Shown here: positions 23,091 to 29,792 of the stretch, piece after piece
Layout: the number at the start of each line of letters is the position of its first letter
How positions within the stretch are numbered: position 1 is the stretch's first letter
Source: a virus
Direction: 5' to 3' (one strand)
DNA: 30,877 bases
Virus record (IMG/VR): IMGVR_UViG_3300031951_000830
Location: 1-30,877 of that record
The notes under the pieces: generated by a model
Seen by the model: only the letters and a program-made list of their open reading frames with translations
What the model was told of the DNA's origin: nothing
Databases searched by the model: none
Program-made: the position numbers and the translations under genes

Positions 23091-23557
23091 TTCTTACTGG
23101 CTTTCTTCTCGGTAGGTATCTTCTTGGATGCGACATGATCCTGCATTACAGATGCTGACAGTTCCTCTAATGCTTTAGTGTGCATTTCTATTACGTCTCT
23201 TACCATCCAGAGTGCACCACTAAGTGGATCATCAACAGTATCCACTGCTAGTATTTCTACTGTGTTTGCTAGATTCTCTAGCTTGTATTGAATGACATCG
23301 ATTGAATTACTTATGTCCCAGTATCTGCTCATTGTATTTCCTTTCATTGTTAATCTTTTATTTGCGAATGCTTCAGCTTGTTCCAAGGAACATACCACAT
23401 ACTCATCCTTCATTTTCATGCTGTCTGCCCCTAAGTAAAGTGGTATTAAGTCTTCTTGTAAATCCGTATCGAAAGACTTGTATTGTTCCGGAGTATAAAA
23501 CTCCATGTCATCTTTGTACGCTACAGGTTTATGCTTTGCTTTCAACTGCGACCCCAT
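23087..23557 (-). CDS. Hypothetical protein with possible internal start
   Basis: Start uncertain: ATG 23584 overlaps the upstream zinc gene by 43 bases, ATG 23557 by 16; the second is listed, without a strong ribosome site. The N-terminal half is acidic with DMEFYTPEQYKSFDTDLQED. The C-terminal half (from ATG 23332, which has AAAGGA 7 bases before it) has helical SIDVIQYKLENLANTVEILA and ends in a Lys-rich tail (EKKASKK). The internal start could make a separate 82-residue product. No domain recognised. It overlaps the primase start by ATGA. Confidence 0.5.
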   Translation of the reverse strand: MGSQLKAKHKPVAYKDDMEFYTPEQYKSFDTDLQEDLIPLYLGADSMKMKDEYVVCSLEQAEAFANKRLTMKGNTMSRYWDISNSIDVIQYKLENLANTVEILAVDTVDDPLSGALWMVRDVIEMHTKALEELSASVMQDHVASKKIPTEKKASKK

Positions 23558-23784
23558 TGATGCCCACAATCTGGACACTTCCATGCTGTAGTTCTGTCTA
23601 ACTCCATGTCGTATAACCCGATAGCCCTACCCCATTGTCCTTGGGTTCTATCTGCACCATACGATTTAGCACTCTTGTCTGCCTCTGCCTCTGAACCTGT
23701 TTTCTCAAAGAAGTGTTCCCATATAGAGCCACCATCTAAGTCAACATTACACTTTGGACAATACCCATGTTCATTTGATGCCAT
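23542..23784 (-). CDS. Small zinc-ribbon protein (80 aa)
   Basis: 80 residues with two CxxC knuckles, C9-P-K-C12 near the start and C70-P-D-C73 near the end, which together could bind one zinc ion. Between them is a helical, polar segment (EKTGSEAEADKSAKSYGADR). The ATG overlaps the upstream stop by 14 bases. Zinc-ribbon proteins of this size in phage early regions may be nucleic acid-binding or adaptor proteins; the exact role is not known. Confidence 0.55.
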   Translation of the reverse strand: MASNEHGYCPKCNVDLDGGSIWEHFFEKTGSEAEADKSAKSYGADRTQGQWGRAIGLYDMELDRTTAWKCPDCGHQWGRS

Positions 23785-24019
23785 GATGTGCCTCGATTGC
23801 TCTAACGAATTGTACTACCCCAGCATGAGTATTAATGTATACATCTAAGGAGTCTAAGATTCTATCTAGTTCGTCCTCAGTCATAGGCTTTCTACCCAGT
23901 GCTTGAGTAATCTTATCTGCTAATGACTGTTCATCTAAATCTTTAGCTATCTTACGTGCTCTATCAAAGAACTCTTTTGTATCTTCCATATCATTCCTTA
24001 CGTTAGTCATAACACTCAT
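23771..24019 (-). CDS. Small protein with PLT-x-EE / FARAIE-type module (82 aa)
   Basis: 82 residues. The C-terminal half reads KPMTEDELDRIL then VVQFVRAIEAHHGIK, a short helical module that recurs in small phage proteins and also in two other genes in this window (25431-25646 and 26069-26305). The N-terminal half is a helix-rich region (EFFDRARKIAKDLDE). It starts as ATGA over the recombinase stop. Function unknown; it is soluble, with no enzyme motif. Confidence 0.6.
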   Translation of the reverse strand: MSVMTNVRNDMEDTKEFFDRARKIAKDLDEQSLADKITQALGRKPMTEDELDRILDSLDVYINTHAGVVQFVRAIEAHHGIK

Positions 24020-24921
24020 ACTGTATCACCTGCCGTGTTAAAGCGGAGCTTAGCAGCATTTCTTGCACTTGTCAAGGTATTTTTCATGTAGGGTTTTACT
24101 GACTGGGGATTAGCGTGACCAGTAACTGCCATGATCTGGGGCATGGATACACCGGCATCAATCATCTCGACTGTGCCTGTCCTACGCATGTCCATAATCT
24201 GGTACTCCGTGGGTAACCCTGCTGCACGGATGATGCTCCTGCCTAATGCGGATAGTGCCTTCCTATCATACGGCTTGGCTATGATCCTATTGTCCTTACA
24301 GTAAGGTGCGATGTACTGCTGAAAGTCTACGTCAGCTTTCTGCTGTACCAACATCTCATGTAACTCATCCGTAGTGGGTAGTTCTACCCTAGCCCTACGC
24401 TTAGATTGTTGCAGGTACAATACTCTCTTATCAAAATCGTAGTTATCCCATGTCAGATTAGCCATATCACCTAGCCTCTGACACCACTCGTATGCCATCT
24501 GCACAATAAGACCCACGCTACGCCATCTAAAACGGCTGTAGGCTGTGTCCAAGAACAACTTGATATCCTCCCTCGTCCACACCACTTTGCGTGGCGTATG
24601 CCTGCGTTTAGATACCTTGCTGAACGGATTTATCTGGGCATACCCTAGCTGTATCGCATAGTTGTACAGCTTACTGACTACAGCATGGGTATGGTTGGCA
24701 TATGGGACACCCCTTTCTGCCCATTTATTGTATGCAGTCTGGGCATTGGGGGTATCAATTGAATCGATATACATCTTGGATATATCCCTACTACGTACAT
24801 GGGTACTTAGGAATGTCTGGATGCAATAGCGATAGTCTCTTTGGGTGGTTGGTGAGAGAACCCGATAGTCTAAGGATTGGTAGTACTCATCAATCACAGC
24901 TACCAGTTTCTTCTTAGCCAT
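24016..24921 (-). CDS. int: Tyrosine recombinase / integrase
   Basis: 301 residues. N-terminal core-binding domain (about 1-105) has the SAM-like helical look (SPTTQRDYRYCIQTFL, AVVSKLYNYAIQLGY). Catalytic residues: R149 (WCQRLGDM), K174 (QSKRR), R246 (MDMRRT), H269 (VTGHANPQS) and nucleophile Y278 (VKPYM). The first His of the usual H-x-x-R motif is replaced by Met243. Such enzymes join phage and host attachment sites. AAAAGGAGG precedes the ATG. No attachment site or excisionase was recognised, so lysogeny is possible but unproven. Confidence 0.88.
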   Translation of the reverse strand: MAKKKLVAVIDEYYQSLDYRVLSPTTQRDYRYCIQTFLSTHVRSRDISKMYIDSIDTPNAQTAYNKWAERGVPYANHTHAVVSKLYNYAIQLGYAQINPFSKVSKRRHTPRKVVWTREDIKLFLDTAYSRFRWRSVGLIVQMAYEWCQRLGDMANLTWDNYDFDKRVLYLQQSKRRARVELPTTDELHEMLVQQKADVDFQQYIAPYCKDNRIIAKPYDRKALSALGRSIIRAAGLPTEYQIMDMRRTGTVEMIDAGVSMPQIMAVTGHANPQSVKPYMKNTLTSARNAAKLRFNTAGDTV

Positions 24922-25199
24922 CAGTCTGCCTCCTTTTCCTCCTTGGATTCATTCTCGAATGTGCTCTCCATTAACTTGGTATTCCACTGGCGAATATAGT
25001 TTGAGTAGTCAGGTCCAAGCATGAAGTACGATAAGACTTCAGACAGTGCAGCCTGCCTACGGATTACATCTTCAACCGGGTCAAACATCTGACGTGATTG
25101 CTGCATGAGTGTAGTAACGCATGACTCGTATGCCTCTTTCAAAGTTGCGATAACTAACTTGTCGGTCTGCTCATCAGGTAATTCAAAAGTTACTTTCAT
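24921..25199 (-). CDS. Hypothetical protein upstream of the recombinase (92 aa)
   Basis: 92 residues, acidic at the end (ESKEEKEAD). The start KVTFELPDEQTDKLVIATLK suggests a short beta strand then a helix. The stop TGA shares bases with the recombinase ATG, so they are co-translated. It has its own AAAGGA ribosome site. No excisionase-like helix-turn-helix is clear. Function not recognised. Confidence 0.55.
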   Translation of the reverse strand: MKVTFELPDEQTDKLVIATLKEAYESCVTTLMQQSRQMFDPVEDVIRRQAALSEVLSYFMLGPDYSNYIRQWNTKLMESTFENESKEEKEAD

Positions 25200-25218
25200 T
25201 TCTATTTCCTTTCAGTGG

Positions 25219-25434
25219 TTAAGTGGACATCAGTGCTACAGTTAAAATAAATAAAACAACAACAGTATAAATACGGGTAGTCCAGTACTCCCTGTTTATA
25301 ATTCTAGGATCGTGGATCAGGTAACTCTGTAGTTCAAGCATGTCTACATCCTGCTCAATGTACTTAGGTCTTAGTGGATTCAGATAGTACTCTGAACCAA
25401 TCTTAATCTTGCCGTTGTTATAAGGTACGTTCAT
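25219..25434 (-). CDS. Small C-terminally anchored membrane protein (71 aa)
   Basis: Residues 1-50 are polar (MNVPYNNGKIKIGSEYYLNP start), and one hydrophobic helix spans about 54-70 (TRIYTVVVLFILTVALMST). The start overlaps the upstream stop as ATGA. A tail-anchored small protein placed in an early-type cluster may act on the host envelope, but no known family was recognised. Confidence 0.55.
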   Translation of the reverse strand: MNVPYNNGKIKIGSEYYLNPLRPKYIEQDVDMLELQSYLIHDPRIINREYWTTRIYTVVVLFILTVALMST

Positions 25435-25646
25435 AGCTTGTTCTTCTCCTTAATAATATTCTCAATGTCCCGTGCAAAATCAAAGATGTCTTGTCCCTTA
25501 CGGCATGACTCGATGTCATCATCTGTAAGGGGTATGTATTCTTCCTTGGGTGCTACGATTACTTTCCTACGCTCAAGCTTAGGTCTCTCCTTCTTCACAG
25601 GTACAAACCCTTCGGGTAACTCAGTCAACTTCATTGCATCATCCAT
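25431..25646 (-). CDS. Small soluble protein with PLT-x-DD / FARDIE module (71 aa)
   Basis: 71 residues. ATG 25646 is preferred because AGGAG lies seven bases upstream; a second ATG at 25634 is in an ATGA overlap. The middle is basic (KKERPKLERRKVIVAPKEEY) and the end has IPLTDDDIESCRKGQDIFDF then ARDIENIIKE, a variant of the module in 23771-24019 and 26069-26305. It has no membrane segment. Function unknown. Confidence 0.55.
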   Translation of the reverse strand: MDDAMKLTELPEGFVPVKKERPKLERRKVIVAPKEEYIPLTDDDIESCRKGQDIFDFARDIENIIKEKNKL

Positions 25647-25852
25647 GTAATGGCTCCTATTAAATATAAAGTTACAGCTACAGCTTCTACTAAAATCAAT
25701 GGTAAGTCATCTTGCAGATACCCTGCCCATGTCCACAGTGCACTACCCACCAGACTCAAGAACACATTCAGTGGGTACACATTAAAGCTTGTGAGTGCAA
25801 TACCTACAAGACACAGCAATGTACCTGCCCACTTGATGTAATTACTTGACAT
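25631..25852 (-). CDS. Three-helix membrane protein (73 aa)
   Basis: Start taken at ATG 25852 with AAGG eight bases upstream; a TTG three bases earlier is less likely. Almost the whole protein is hydrophobic: helices at about 8-24, 28-46 and 50-70, with polar points YPLN, GYLQDDLPL and the end TWMMQ. The compact three-helix layout is like a small transporter fragment or a holin, but it is far from the lysis cassette. Role unknown. Confidence 0.6.
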   Translation of the reverse strand: MSSNYIKWAGTLLCLVGIALTSFNVYPLNVFLSLVGSALWTWAGYLQDDLPLILVEAVAVTLYLIGAITWMMQ

Positions 25853-26072
25853 CAATTACACCTTGTAGTTTCACTCTGTGTGGGTAATCTTTCTCAATCC
25901 AAAAGCACCGGTACACACCATGACGTACAGATAACCATGCCTCGTATCGTGTGTATGTACCTTGTGAGTCTACACATCCTTCATGGTCCCACTCCATACG
26001 ACCTGCAATAAACCCTACCCACACACCAAATACAAATGCACACATGATGAATGCTCTTGTTAGGATCATCAT
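25842..26072 (-). CDS. Membrane-anchored protein with two Cys (76 aa)
   Basis: One hydrophobic helix at about 5-24 (TRAFIMCAFVFGVWVGFIAG) followed by a 50-residue polar domain with two Cys (C33, C56), which could form a disulfide outside the cytoplasm. The start overlaps the upstream stop as ATGA. It looks like an N-anchored periplasmic protein. No family recognised. Confidence 0.55.
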   Translation of the reverse strand: MMILTRAFIMCAFVFGVWVGFIAGRMEWDHEGCVDSQGTYTRYEAWLSVRHGVYRCFWIEKDYPHRVKLQGVIDVK

Positions 26073-26305
26073 TTAATCCCATGCCTTTCTTCTATTGCTC
26101 TAGCAAACTTAATAAACGAATCTTCATAATCACGCACCTCAAAAGTTGTATCAAAGATTTCGGTTATTTCCTCATCTGTTAGTGGCTTTGATTTCCACAG
26201 CATCTTAGATGGATTCATGCCGGTGTACTTAGGTGTCGGAGGTACAACTGCATCCTCGTAGCCCGGATGATAAGGTGCTTCTTCTAGTTTCTTTTGATAT
26301 GTCAT
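26069..26305 (-). CDS. Small protein with PLTDEEI / FARAIE module (78 aa)
   Basis: 78 residues. A Pro-rich start (EEAPYHPGYEDAVVPPTPKY) leads into KPLTDEEITEIFDTTFEV and FIKFARAIEERHGIK. The end matches that of 23771-24019 (RAIE-x-x-HGIK) and the PLT-x-EE start of the module matches both that gene and 25431-25646. It starts inside ATGA with a 34-aa membrane gene. Function unknown. Confidence 0.6.
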   Translation of the reverse strand: MTYQKKLEEAPYHPGYEDAVVPPTPKYTGMNPSKMLWKSKPLTDEEITEIFDTTFEVRDYEDSFIKFARAIEERHGIK

Positions 26306-26406
26306 TTTGATAACAGCCCCATTGCTACATCTATTAGTATCACTACCAGTACAGCTATGCCAATGATGGATAAGAACATCACCATGTCTAGTAGAAATTG
26401 TGTCAT
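26302..26406 (-). CDS. Very small membrane protein (34 aa)
   Basis: 34 residues: MTQFLLDMVMFLSIIGIAVL then VVILIDVAMGLLSK, one long hydrophobic helix. The ATG overlaps the previous stop (ATGA), the stop overlaps the next ATG (ATGA), and GGAGGA lies nine bases upstream. Coupling on both sides supports it as real. Possible host membrane-acting peptide; function unknown. Confidence 0.6.
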   Translation of the reverse strand: MTQFLLDMVMFLSIIGIAVLVVILIDVAMGLLSK

Positions 26407-26579
26407 TTAAAAAAGTCCTCCAGTTTGTAGCCCTTCTGTTCTAGCTTGTGCTTGATCTTCTTCAATGCCCGTTGCTCGATGTCAGCTACGCTGTTACGAT
26501 GTATGCCTATCTCTCTACCGATGTCAGCATATGACTGGTCATACAGCTTTGCTTCGTGGTTTTCTTTTAACTTTGGCAT
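26403..26579 (-). CDS. Mini helix-turn-helix protein resembling sigma70 region 4 (58 aa)
   Basis: 58 residues, with AAAGGA 11 bases before the ATG. The middle reads SYADIGREIGIHRNSVADIE followed by QRALKKIK, closely like sigma region 4.2 (EIG-x-x-LGVS-x-x-x-V-x-QIE-x-x-AL-x-KLR), which binds the -35 element. It has no region 2, so it is not a full sigma factor; it could compete with, redirect or mimic host sigma, or act as a repressor. The end is KLEQKGYKLEDFFK. It overlaps the upstream gene by 41 bases in another frame. Confidence 0.7.
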   Translation of the reverse strand: MPKLKENHEAKLYDQSYADIGREIGIHRNSVADIEQRALKKIKHKLEQKGYKLEDFFK

Positions 26580-26733
26580 TTTGTTTTTCGTCCTTTAGTT
26601 TCTGCGCATATTCTTTGAGCATACCTGTGATGGCGTATTCAACCATATACTCCAGTGCTTCCTTGTCATAGGTGGCTTTGGCTTCTGCACTACCATCAGG
26701 ATTCTCTTTGATGATCTCAATGCGAATGTTCAT
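26539..26733 (-). CDS. Hypothetical protein (64 aa)
   Basis: 64 residues: a beta-like start (MNIRIEIIKENPDGSAEAKA), then a helix (KEALEYMVEYAITGMLKEYA) and a strongly basic end (KVKRKPRSKAV). The start overlaps the upstream stop by four bases (ATGA). The long overlap with the sigma-like gene in a different frame is unusual here. Function unknown. Confidence 0.55.
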   Translation of the reverse strand: MNIRIEIIKENPDGSAEAKATYDKEALEYMVEYAITGMLKEYAQKLKDEKQNAKVKRKPRSKAV

Positions 26734-27086
26734 TTATTTTTCTTCCCTTTCTTTTTCTTTTGTTGCACCTCCTGTGCCTCATTAATTTCACGCTGACACG
26801 CCTGCACTTCCTCTGCTGTACCATACCCATCCAAGTGGTGTGCCTGACTGAACGTATCCATAAGTACTTGCATACGCATGTCATGTACTGTCTTGATACT
26901 GTCAATGTAATTCCATACGTCCTGCTCATCAAGACGTACATCGGGATGATCTACCAACAGTTGAATGAACTGCTCTAGATCTTCCTTCGTACCCCATGCA
27001 GCCATGATGTCATTCTCTAAATGCATACGAGTCTTGGTTGCTATCTTGTCCTTGATCACATGTAAAAATCTTAAATCATTACTCAT
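26730..27086 (-). CDS. Hypothetical protein with Lys-rich tail (118 aa)
   Basis: 118 residues: a helical body (MHLENDIMAAWGTKEDLEQF, VWNYIDSIKTVHDMRMQVLM) and a Lys-rich tail (QQKKKKGKKNK). No membrane segment or zinc site. The tail suggests nucleic acid contact. It follows a GC-rich hairpin after the DUF932 gene and has AAAGGG before its ATG. Not recognised. Confidence 0.55.
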   Translation of the reverse strand: MSNDLRFLHVIKDKIATKTRMHLENDIMAAWGTKEDLEQFIQLLVDHPDVRLDEQDVWNYIDSIKTVHDMRMQVLMDTFSQAHHLDGYGTAEEVQACQREINEAQEVQQKKKKGKKNK

Positions 27087-27106
27087 TGTCTTTCCCTTTC
27101 TAAAGT

Positions 27107-27125
27107 AGGGGGCACGAAGCCCCCT
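27107..27125 (-). terminator. GC-rich hairpin after the DUF932 gene
   Basis: A perfect 7-bp stem (AGGGGGC / GCCCCCT) with a 5-base loop, six bases past the DUF932 stop, in one of the few gaps on this strand. No T-run follows on either strand, so it may be a partial terminator or an mRNA 3'-end protector rather than a full stop. Confidence 0.45.
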
Positions 27126-27130
27126 GTTAG

Positions 27131-28012
27131 TTACGCTACTGCCATCTCTTCACCAGCAATCAAACGCTGGAACTCAGCACCCTGAATCACAGACTCGATG
27201 TCCTGCTCAACACGGATACGCTTACGCTCTACCTCAGTGCCGTCACGCTGTGCTTCTACGTGGGTACTGATGTGAGTGAGTGTGTTGTAAACACGATATG
27301 CATCGTGACCGATCTCAGTGTAGCTATCGTAGATACCGATGATCTTCTCAAGCCATTTGTTATTTACCTTCGGACCAGTCTTGGTCTGATAGGTAGCTAC
27401 ATTTCTACGGAAGAAATCAACCGAGTAATCACGGGCTACAGGGATCTGACGCATCTGAGCCATGATTTCTGCATCACGCTCTAACTTCTCAGGGAAAGTC
27501 GCAGCCACTTTGCCGATGACCTCTGGATCGTAGAACGTGGTGTGCTTCTGTGCAATACCGACACGCTCTCGTGGTGCAACCATACCATTCAAGCAAGCAA
27601 GGCGGTAGATCATTGCATTGATCTGCATCTTGACTGACTGGTCATGTGAGTCACGTACATGCATCACCATCTTGGCTGCCTCACCTAACTTCTTCTCGAA
27701 GTTGTATGCCTTGAGTACAATCTTGGCTGAGAATCCTGCACCATTACCGAGTGCATGAAAGTCTACATCGACATTGCTTGTGTCTAACTTAGCCAAGGAT
27801 AAACCCTCACGCATGTTGTCCCACATGATGCGGAAGTTCTTGGGATTGTGCACGGACTTGCCGTCACCGATCACCTCGTCAGTGATAGGGTTGACTACCC
27901 AGTAACGATTGGGGATAGCCAAACCATTGCGTGTCTGTTGCTCACGCTGTGGCTCGAAGTCCAGTACTGCTGGCAATGCTGGGATGTGATCTAACGATTT
28001 AAATGTAAGCAT
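27131..28012 (-). CDS. DUF932-type phage/plasmid-like protein
   Basis: 293 residues. The body carries the hallmark segments of DUF932/DUF945 proteins: VRDSHDQSVKMQINAMIYRL followed by ACLNGMV, and AYRVYNTLTHISTHVEAQRD near the C-terminus (yN-x-x-T-x-x-x-H). The N-terminus contains GLAIPNRYWVVNP and LGNGAGFSAKIVL. The family is common on plasmids and phages, is often near replication genes, and has no firm biochemical role. TAGGAG precedes the ATG by eight bases. Confidence 0.85.
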   Translation of the reverse strand: MLTFKSLDHIPALPAVLDFEPQREQQTRNGLAIPNRYWVVNPITDEVIGDGKSVHNPKNFRIMWDNMREGLSLAKLDTSNVDVDFHALGNGAGFSAKIVLKAYNFEKKLGEAAKMVMHVRDSHDQSVKMQINAMIYRLACLNGMVAPRERVGIAQKHTTFYDPEVIGKVAATFPEKLERDAEIMAQMRQIPVARDYSVDFFRRNVATYQTKTGPKVNNKWLEKIIGIYDSYTEIGHDAYRVYNTLTHISTHVEAQRDGTEVERKRIRVEQDIESVIQGAEFQRLIAGEEMAVA

Positions 28013-28023
28013 GTTTACTACTC

Positions 28024-28443
28024 CTATTCAGGTTTAAAAGTTTTGTTGACCCAACGAATTGAATAAGTCGGGCATGTTGATACATCTACTACGATACGAT
28101 ACTTGTTAGCTACATGTTGAACAAACTTGTGGGGTGCCTCATGAAGTGACTCCATCGCTACCCACAAACTATTACCATCGTGCTTAGCTACGGGACTGTC
28201 TCGGTATGACCATCGGCTGACACTCAGCGTAGGACAATCTCTGTCAGGTACATAGCCCAATGCATGCCATGGATCTAAGGTAGTGAACGCATCCTTGATG
28301 GGCTTGTACTCCTGTGGTTCACCTCTGAACTTGATGTTCGAGTGTACCCAGTTGTGTGTCTTGATATCGACTGCCCCACCTAGATGGTTGTACTGCCTAG
28401 CCATTGGATGGTTCGGTACTACTACGTCTGTTGAATCTTGCAC
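28024..28443 (-). CDS. Hypothetical protein, GTG start (139 aa)
   Basis: 139 residues. GTG 28443 is taken as start since AAGGAG lies a few bases upstream; the next ATG (28404) has no such site. It overlaps the previous gene by 22 bases. The protein is soluble, rich in His, Trp and Tyr (HNWVHSNIKFRGEPQEY, DPWHALGYVPDRDCP, LSVSRWSYRDSPVAK). No motif recognised. Confidence 0.55.
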   Translation of the reverse strand: MQDSTDVVVPNHPMARQYNHLGGAVDIKTHNWVHSNIKFRGEPQEYKPIKDAFTTLDPWHALGYVPDRDCPTLSVSRWSYRDSPVAKHDGNSLWVAMESLHEAPHKFVQHVANKYRIVVDVSTCPTYSIRWVNKTFKPE

Positions 28444-28628
28444 AGAACTCCTTTCTTTTTTCTATTGTAGGTACAACTATTAACCTTGTCAAGTACTACC
28501 TTACTAATAATCCGAAGCCCTGTCTTCAAGCCCCATCCAAACTCCGATGCACGAGCATCCTTCAAGCGAGGGAATACATAGTCCGTATCCTTCTCTCGTA
28601 TTACCCACAACACTAGCTTGCCTGTCAT
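28422..28628 (-). CDS. Small basic protein (68 aa)
   Basis: Start ATG 28628 (TGATG overlap with the upstream stop; GGAGG seven bases before it) rather than TTG 28631. The 68 residues are basic (RLKDARASEFGWGLKTGLRI, SCTYNRKKKGVLCK) with two Cys near the end. No known motif. Confidence 0.55.
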   Translation of the reverse strand: MTGKLVLWVIREKDTDYVFPRLKDARASEFGWGLKTGLRIISKVVLDKVNSCTYNRKKKGVLCKIQQT

Positions 28629-28984
28629 CAAAACACCTCCTTCACTTTTATTCTAGCTTCCATTACCCACAAGGGGAACTTGTCTACCAGTAAGTTGACC
28701 CAGTCAGATGTATCAAGTCCATCATCATTGCAGAGGTAGGCTGTGATCACCATGCTACGCCTGCCATCATCGTCAGGGAAATCATCGTGCTTGACCACGG
28801 GTCCCCACTTCGTACCTGCAGTAGTGCCATCACCCCACTGGCAGTCATCCCATATGTTGATGCCCCACTCCTCATCATCCACTGTGACGTAGTGCCACCA
28901 GTCATCACTGCCATCGAAGTGCAATCCCAGTGCGATGTTAGCCTGACGCTGAAGCTTATCTCGTTTGTCTTGGGTTATGTCCAT
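28628..28984 (-). CDS. Acidic Trp/Asp-rich hypothetical protein (118 aa)
   Basis: 118 residues, strongly acidic and rich in Trp and Asp (DGSDDWWHYVTVDDEEWGIN, IWDDCQWGDGTTAG, HDDFPDDDGRRS). This composition is seen in DNA-mimic and anti-restriction proteins, but no specific family was recognised and many acidic phage proteins do other things. The ATG follows the upstream stop directly. Confidence 0.55.
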   Translation of the reverse strand: MDITQDKRDKLQRQANIALGLHFDGSDDWWHYVTVDDEEWGINIWDDCQWGDGTTAGTKWGPVVKHDDFPDDDGRRSMVITAYLCNDDGLDTSDWVNLLVDKFPLWVMEARIKVKEVF

Positions 28985-29212
28985 TTATGTAGATCTCCTC
29001 TCGTTTAGTTCAAAGTTAGCCAAGTCCTGCCCTCCTATATCTTTGATCCACCCACTGCCGTGCCAGTACCCATGAATGTTCTCAAAGTCTAGCCAGTTCT
29101 CACCCCAAAATACTTGGATGTGACTCCATCCATCTTTGATTAATGTACGGACATGTTTTAATACTTGCTGTTTGCTAGGCTTACGACCATTGAAATGTAT
29201 TTCTCTTGGCAT
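28985..29212 (-). CDS. Hypothetical protein (75 aa)
   Basis: 75 residues starting MPREIHFNGRKPSKQQVLKH with aromatic-rich QVFWGENWLDFENIHGYWHG in the middle. The start shares a base with the upstream stop (TAATG). Soluble, no motif recognised. Confidence 0.55.
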   Translation of the reverse strand: MPREIHFNGRKPSKQQVLKHVRTLIKDGWSHIQVFWGENWLDFENIHGYWHGSGWIKDIGGQDLANFELNERRST

Positions 29213-29451
29213 TACGATCTCTCCTTGTCCATCAAGTTAAACAATAGGTGCTTGGCTTTGTTGATAAACTGTCTAGCACACTCAGTGTTACCCCCTGCCA
29301 TGACTTCCTGTGCATCGCTGAGGATGGAACAGGCAAGCCATATGCTACCCAGTCCCTCACCATGCATGTTTATGTAGATATTGTTTTTCTCCATGTAATC
29401 TAACTCCTCCATGGAACAGCCAAACATTTTGATTGCAGTTTCTTTATCCAT
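29212..29451 (-). CDS. Hypothetical helical protein (79 aa)
   Basis: Start set at ATG 29451 (MDKETAIKMFG): GGAGG lies nine bases upstream and the ATG shares one base with the stop of a 32-aa gene. A longer frame to 29490 overlaps that gene. The protein is helical with SMEELDYMEKNNIYIN and RQFINKAKHLLFNLMDK. Function unknown. Confidence 0.55.
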   Translation of the reverse strand: MDKETAIKMFGCSMEELDYMEKNNIYINMHGEGLGSIWLACSILSDAQEVMAGGNTECARQFINKAKHLLFNLMDKERS

Positions 29452-29549
29452 TACAGCATCCCTCCGATTGTGTACCCAATTAATAAACACCCAGCCATGA
29501 AGCTTGTACTAGCTAGGAAGACAGCCAAAACAGTAATTGCATATCGCAT
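29451..29549 (-). CDS. Very small membrane peptide (32 aa)
   Basis: 32 residues, MRYAITVLAVFLASTSFMAG followed by CLLIGYTIGGML, hydrophobic throughout; the FMAGC phrase looks like a lipobox but leaves only a short tail. GGAG lies eight bases before the ATG, and the stop forms TAATG with the next gene. Coupling and ribosome site support it. Function unknown. Confidence 0.55.
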   Translation of the reverse strand: MRYAITVLAVFLASTSFMAGCLLIGYTIGGML

Positions 29550-29590
29550 TTATTGATCTCCAGTTTAGTGACGAACATTCGACAGTACAA

Positions 29591-29770
29591 TCAATCCTTG
29601 TACCCTTGATATATATTCATGATGTAATAGTGTGCACTCCCACATTTTGGGCACAGCACTTCTGCTTCCTCCCGATCCTCGTGATCTATCTCGCCATAGT
29701 CAAAGCCTTCATACTTGCAATCTAAACATTCCTGTAGATCATCACTTTCTAAAACTCTATCAAATTTCAT
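29591..29770 (-). CDS. Small zinc-ribbon protein (59 aa)
   Basis: Start ATG 29770, with AAGGAG six bases upstream; the ATG two codons earlier abuts that site and is less likely. Two CxxC knuckles, C15-L-D-C18 and C40-P-K-C43, flank an acidic stretch (DYGEIDHEDREEAEV), a likely single zinc site. It is the first gene after the candidate promoter at 29793-29822. Confidence 0.6.
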   Translation of the reverse strand: MKFDRVLESDDLQECLDCKYEGFDYGEIDHEDREEAEVLCPKCGSAHYYIMNIYQGYKD

Positions 29771-29792
29771 AGTCATCTCCTTGAGCCTTGCT

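Noticed and set aside
24016-25218. Attachment site or tRNA next to the recombinase
   Set aside because: The surrounding sequence is all coding and no tRNA-like fold or direct repeat was noticed; a search outside the window is needed.
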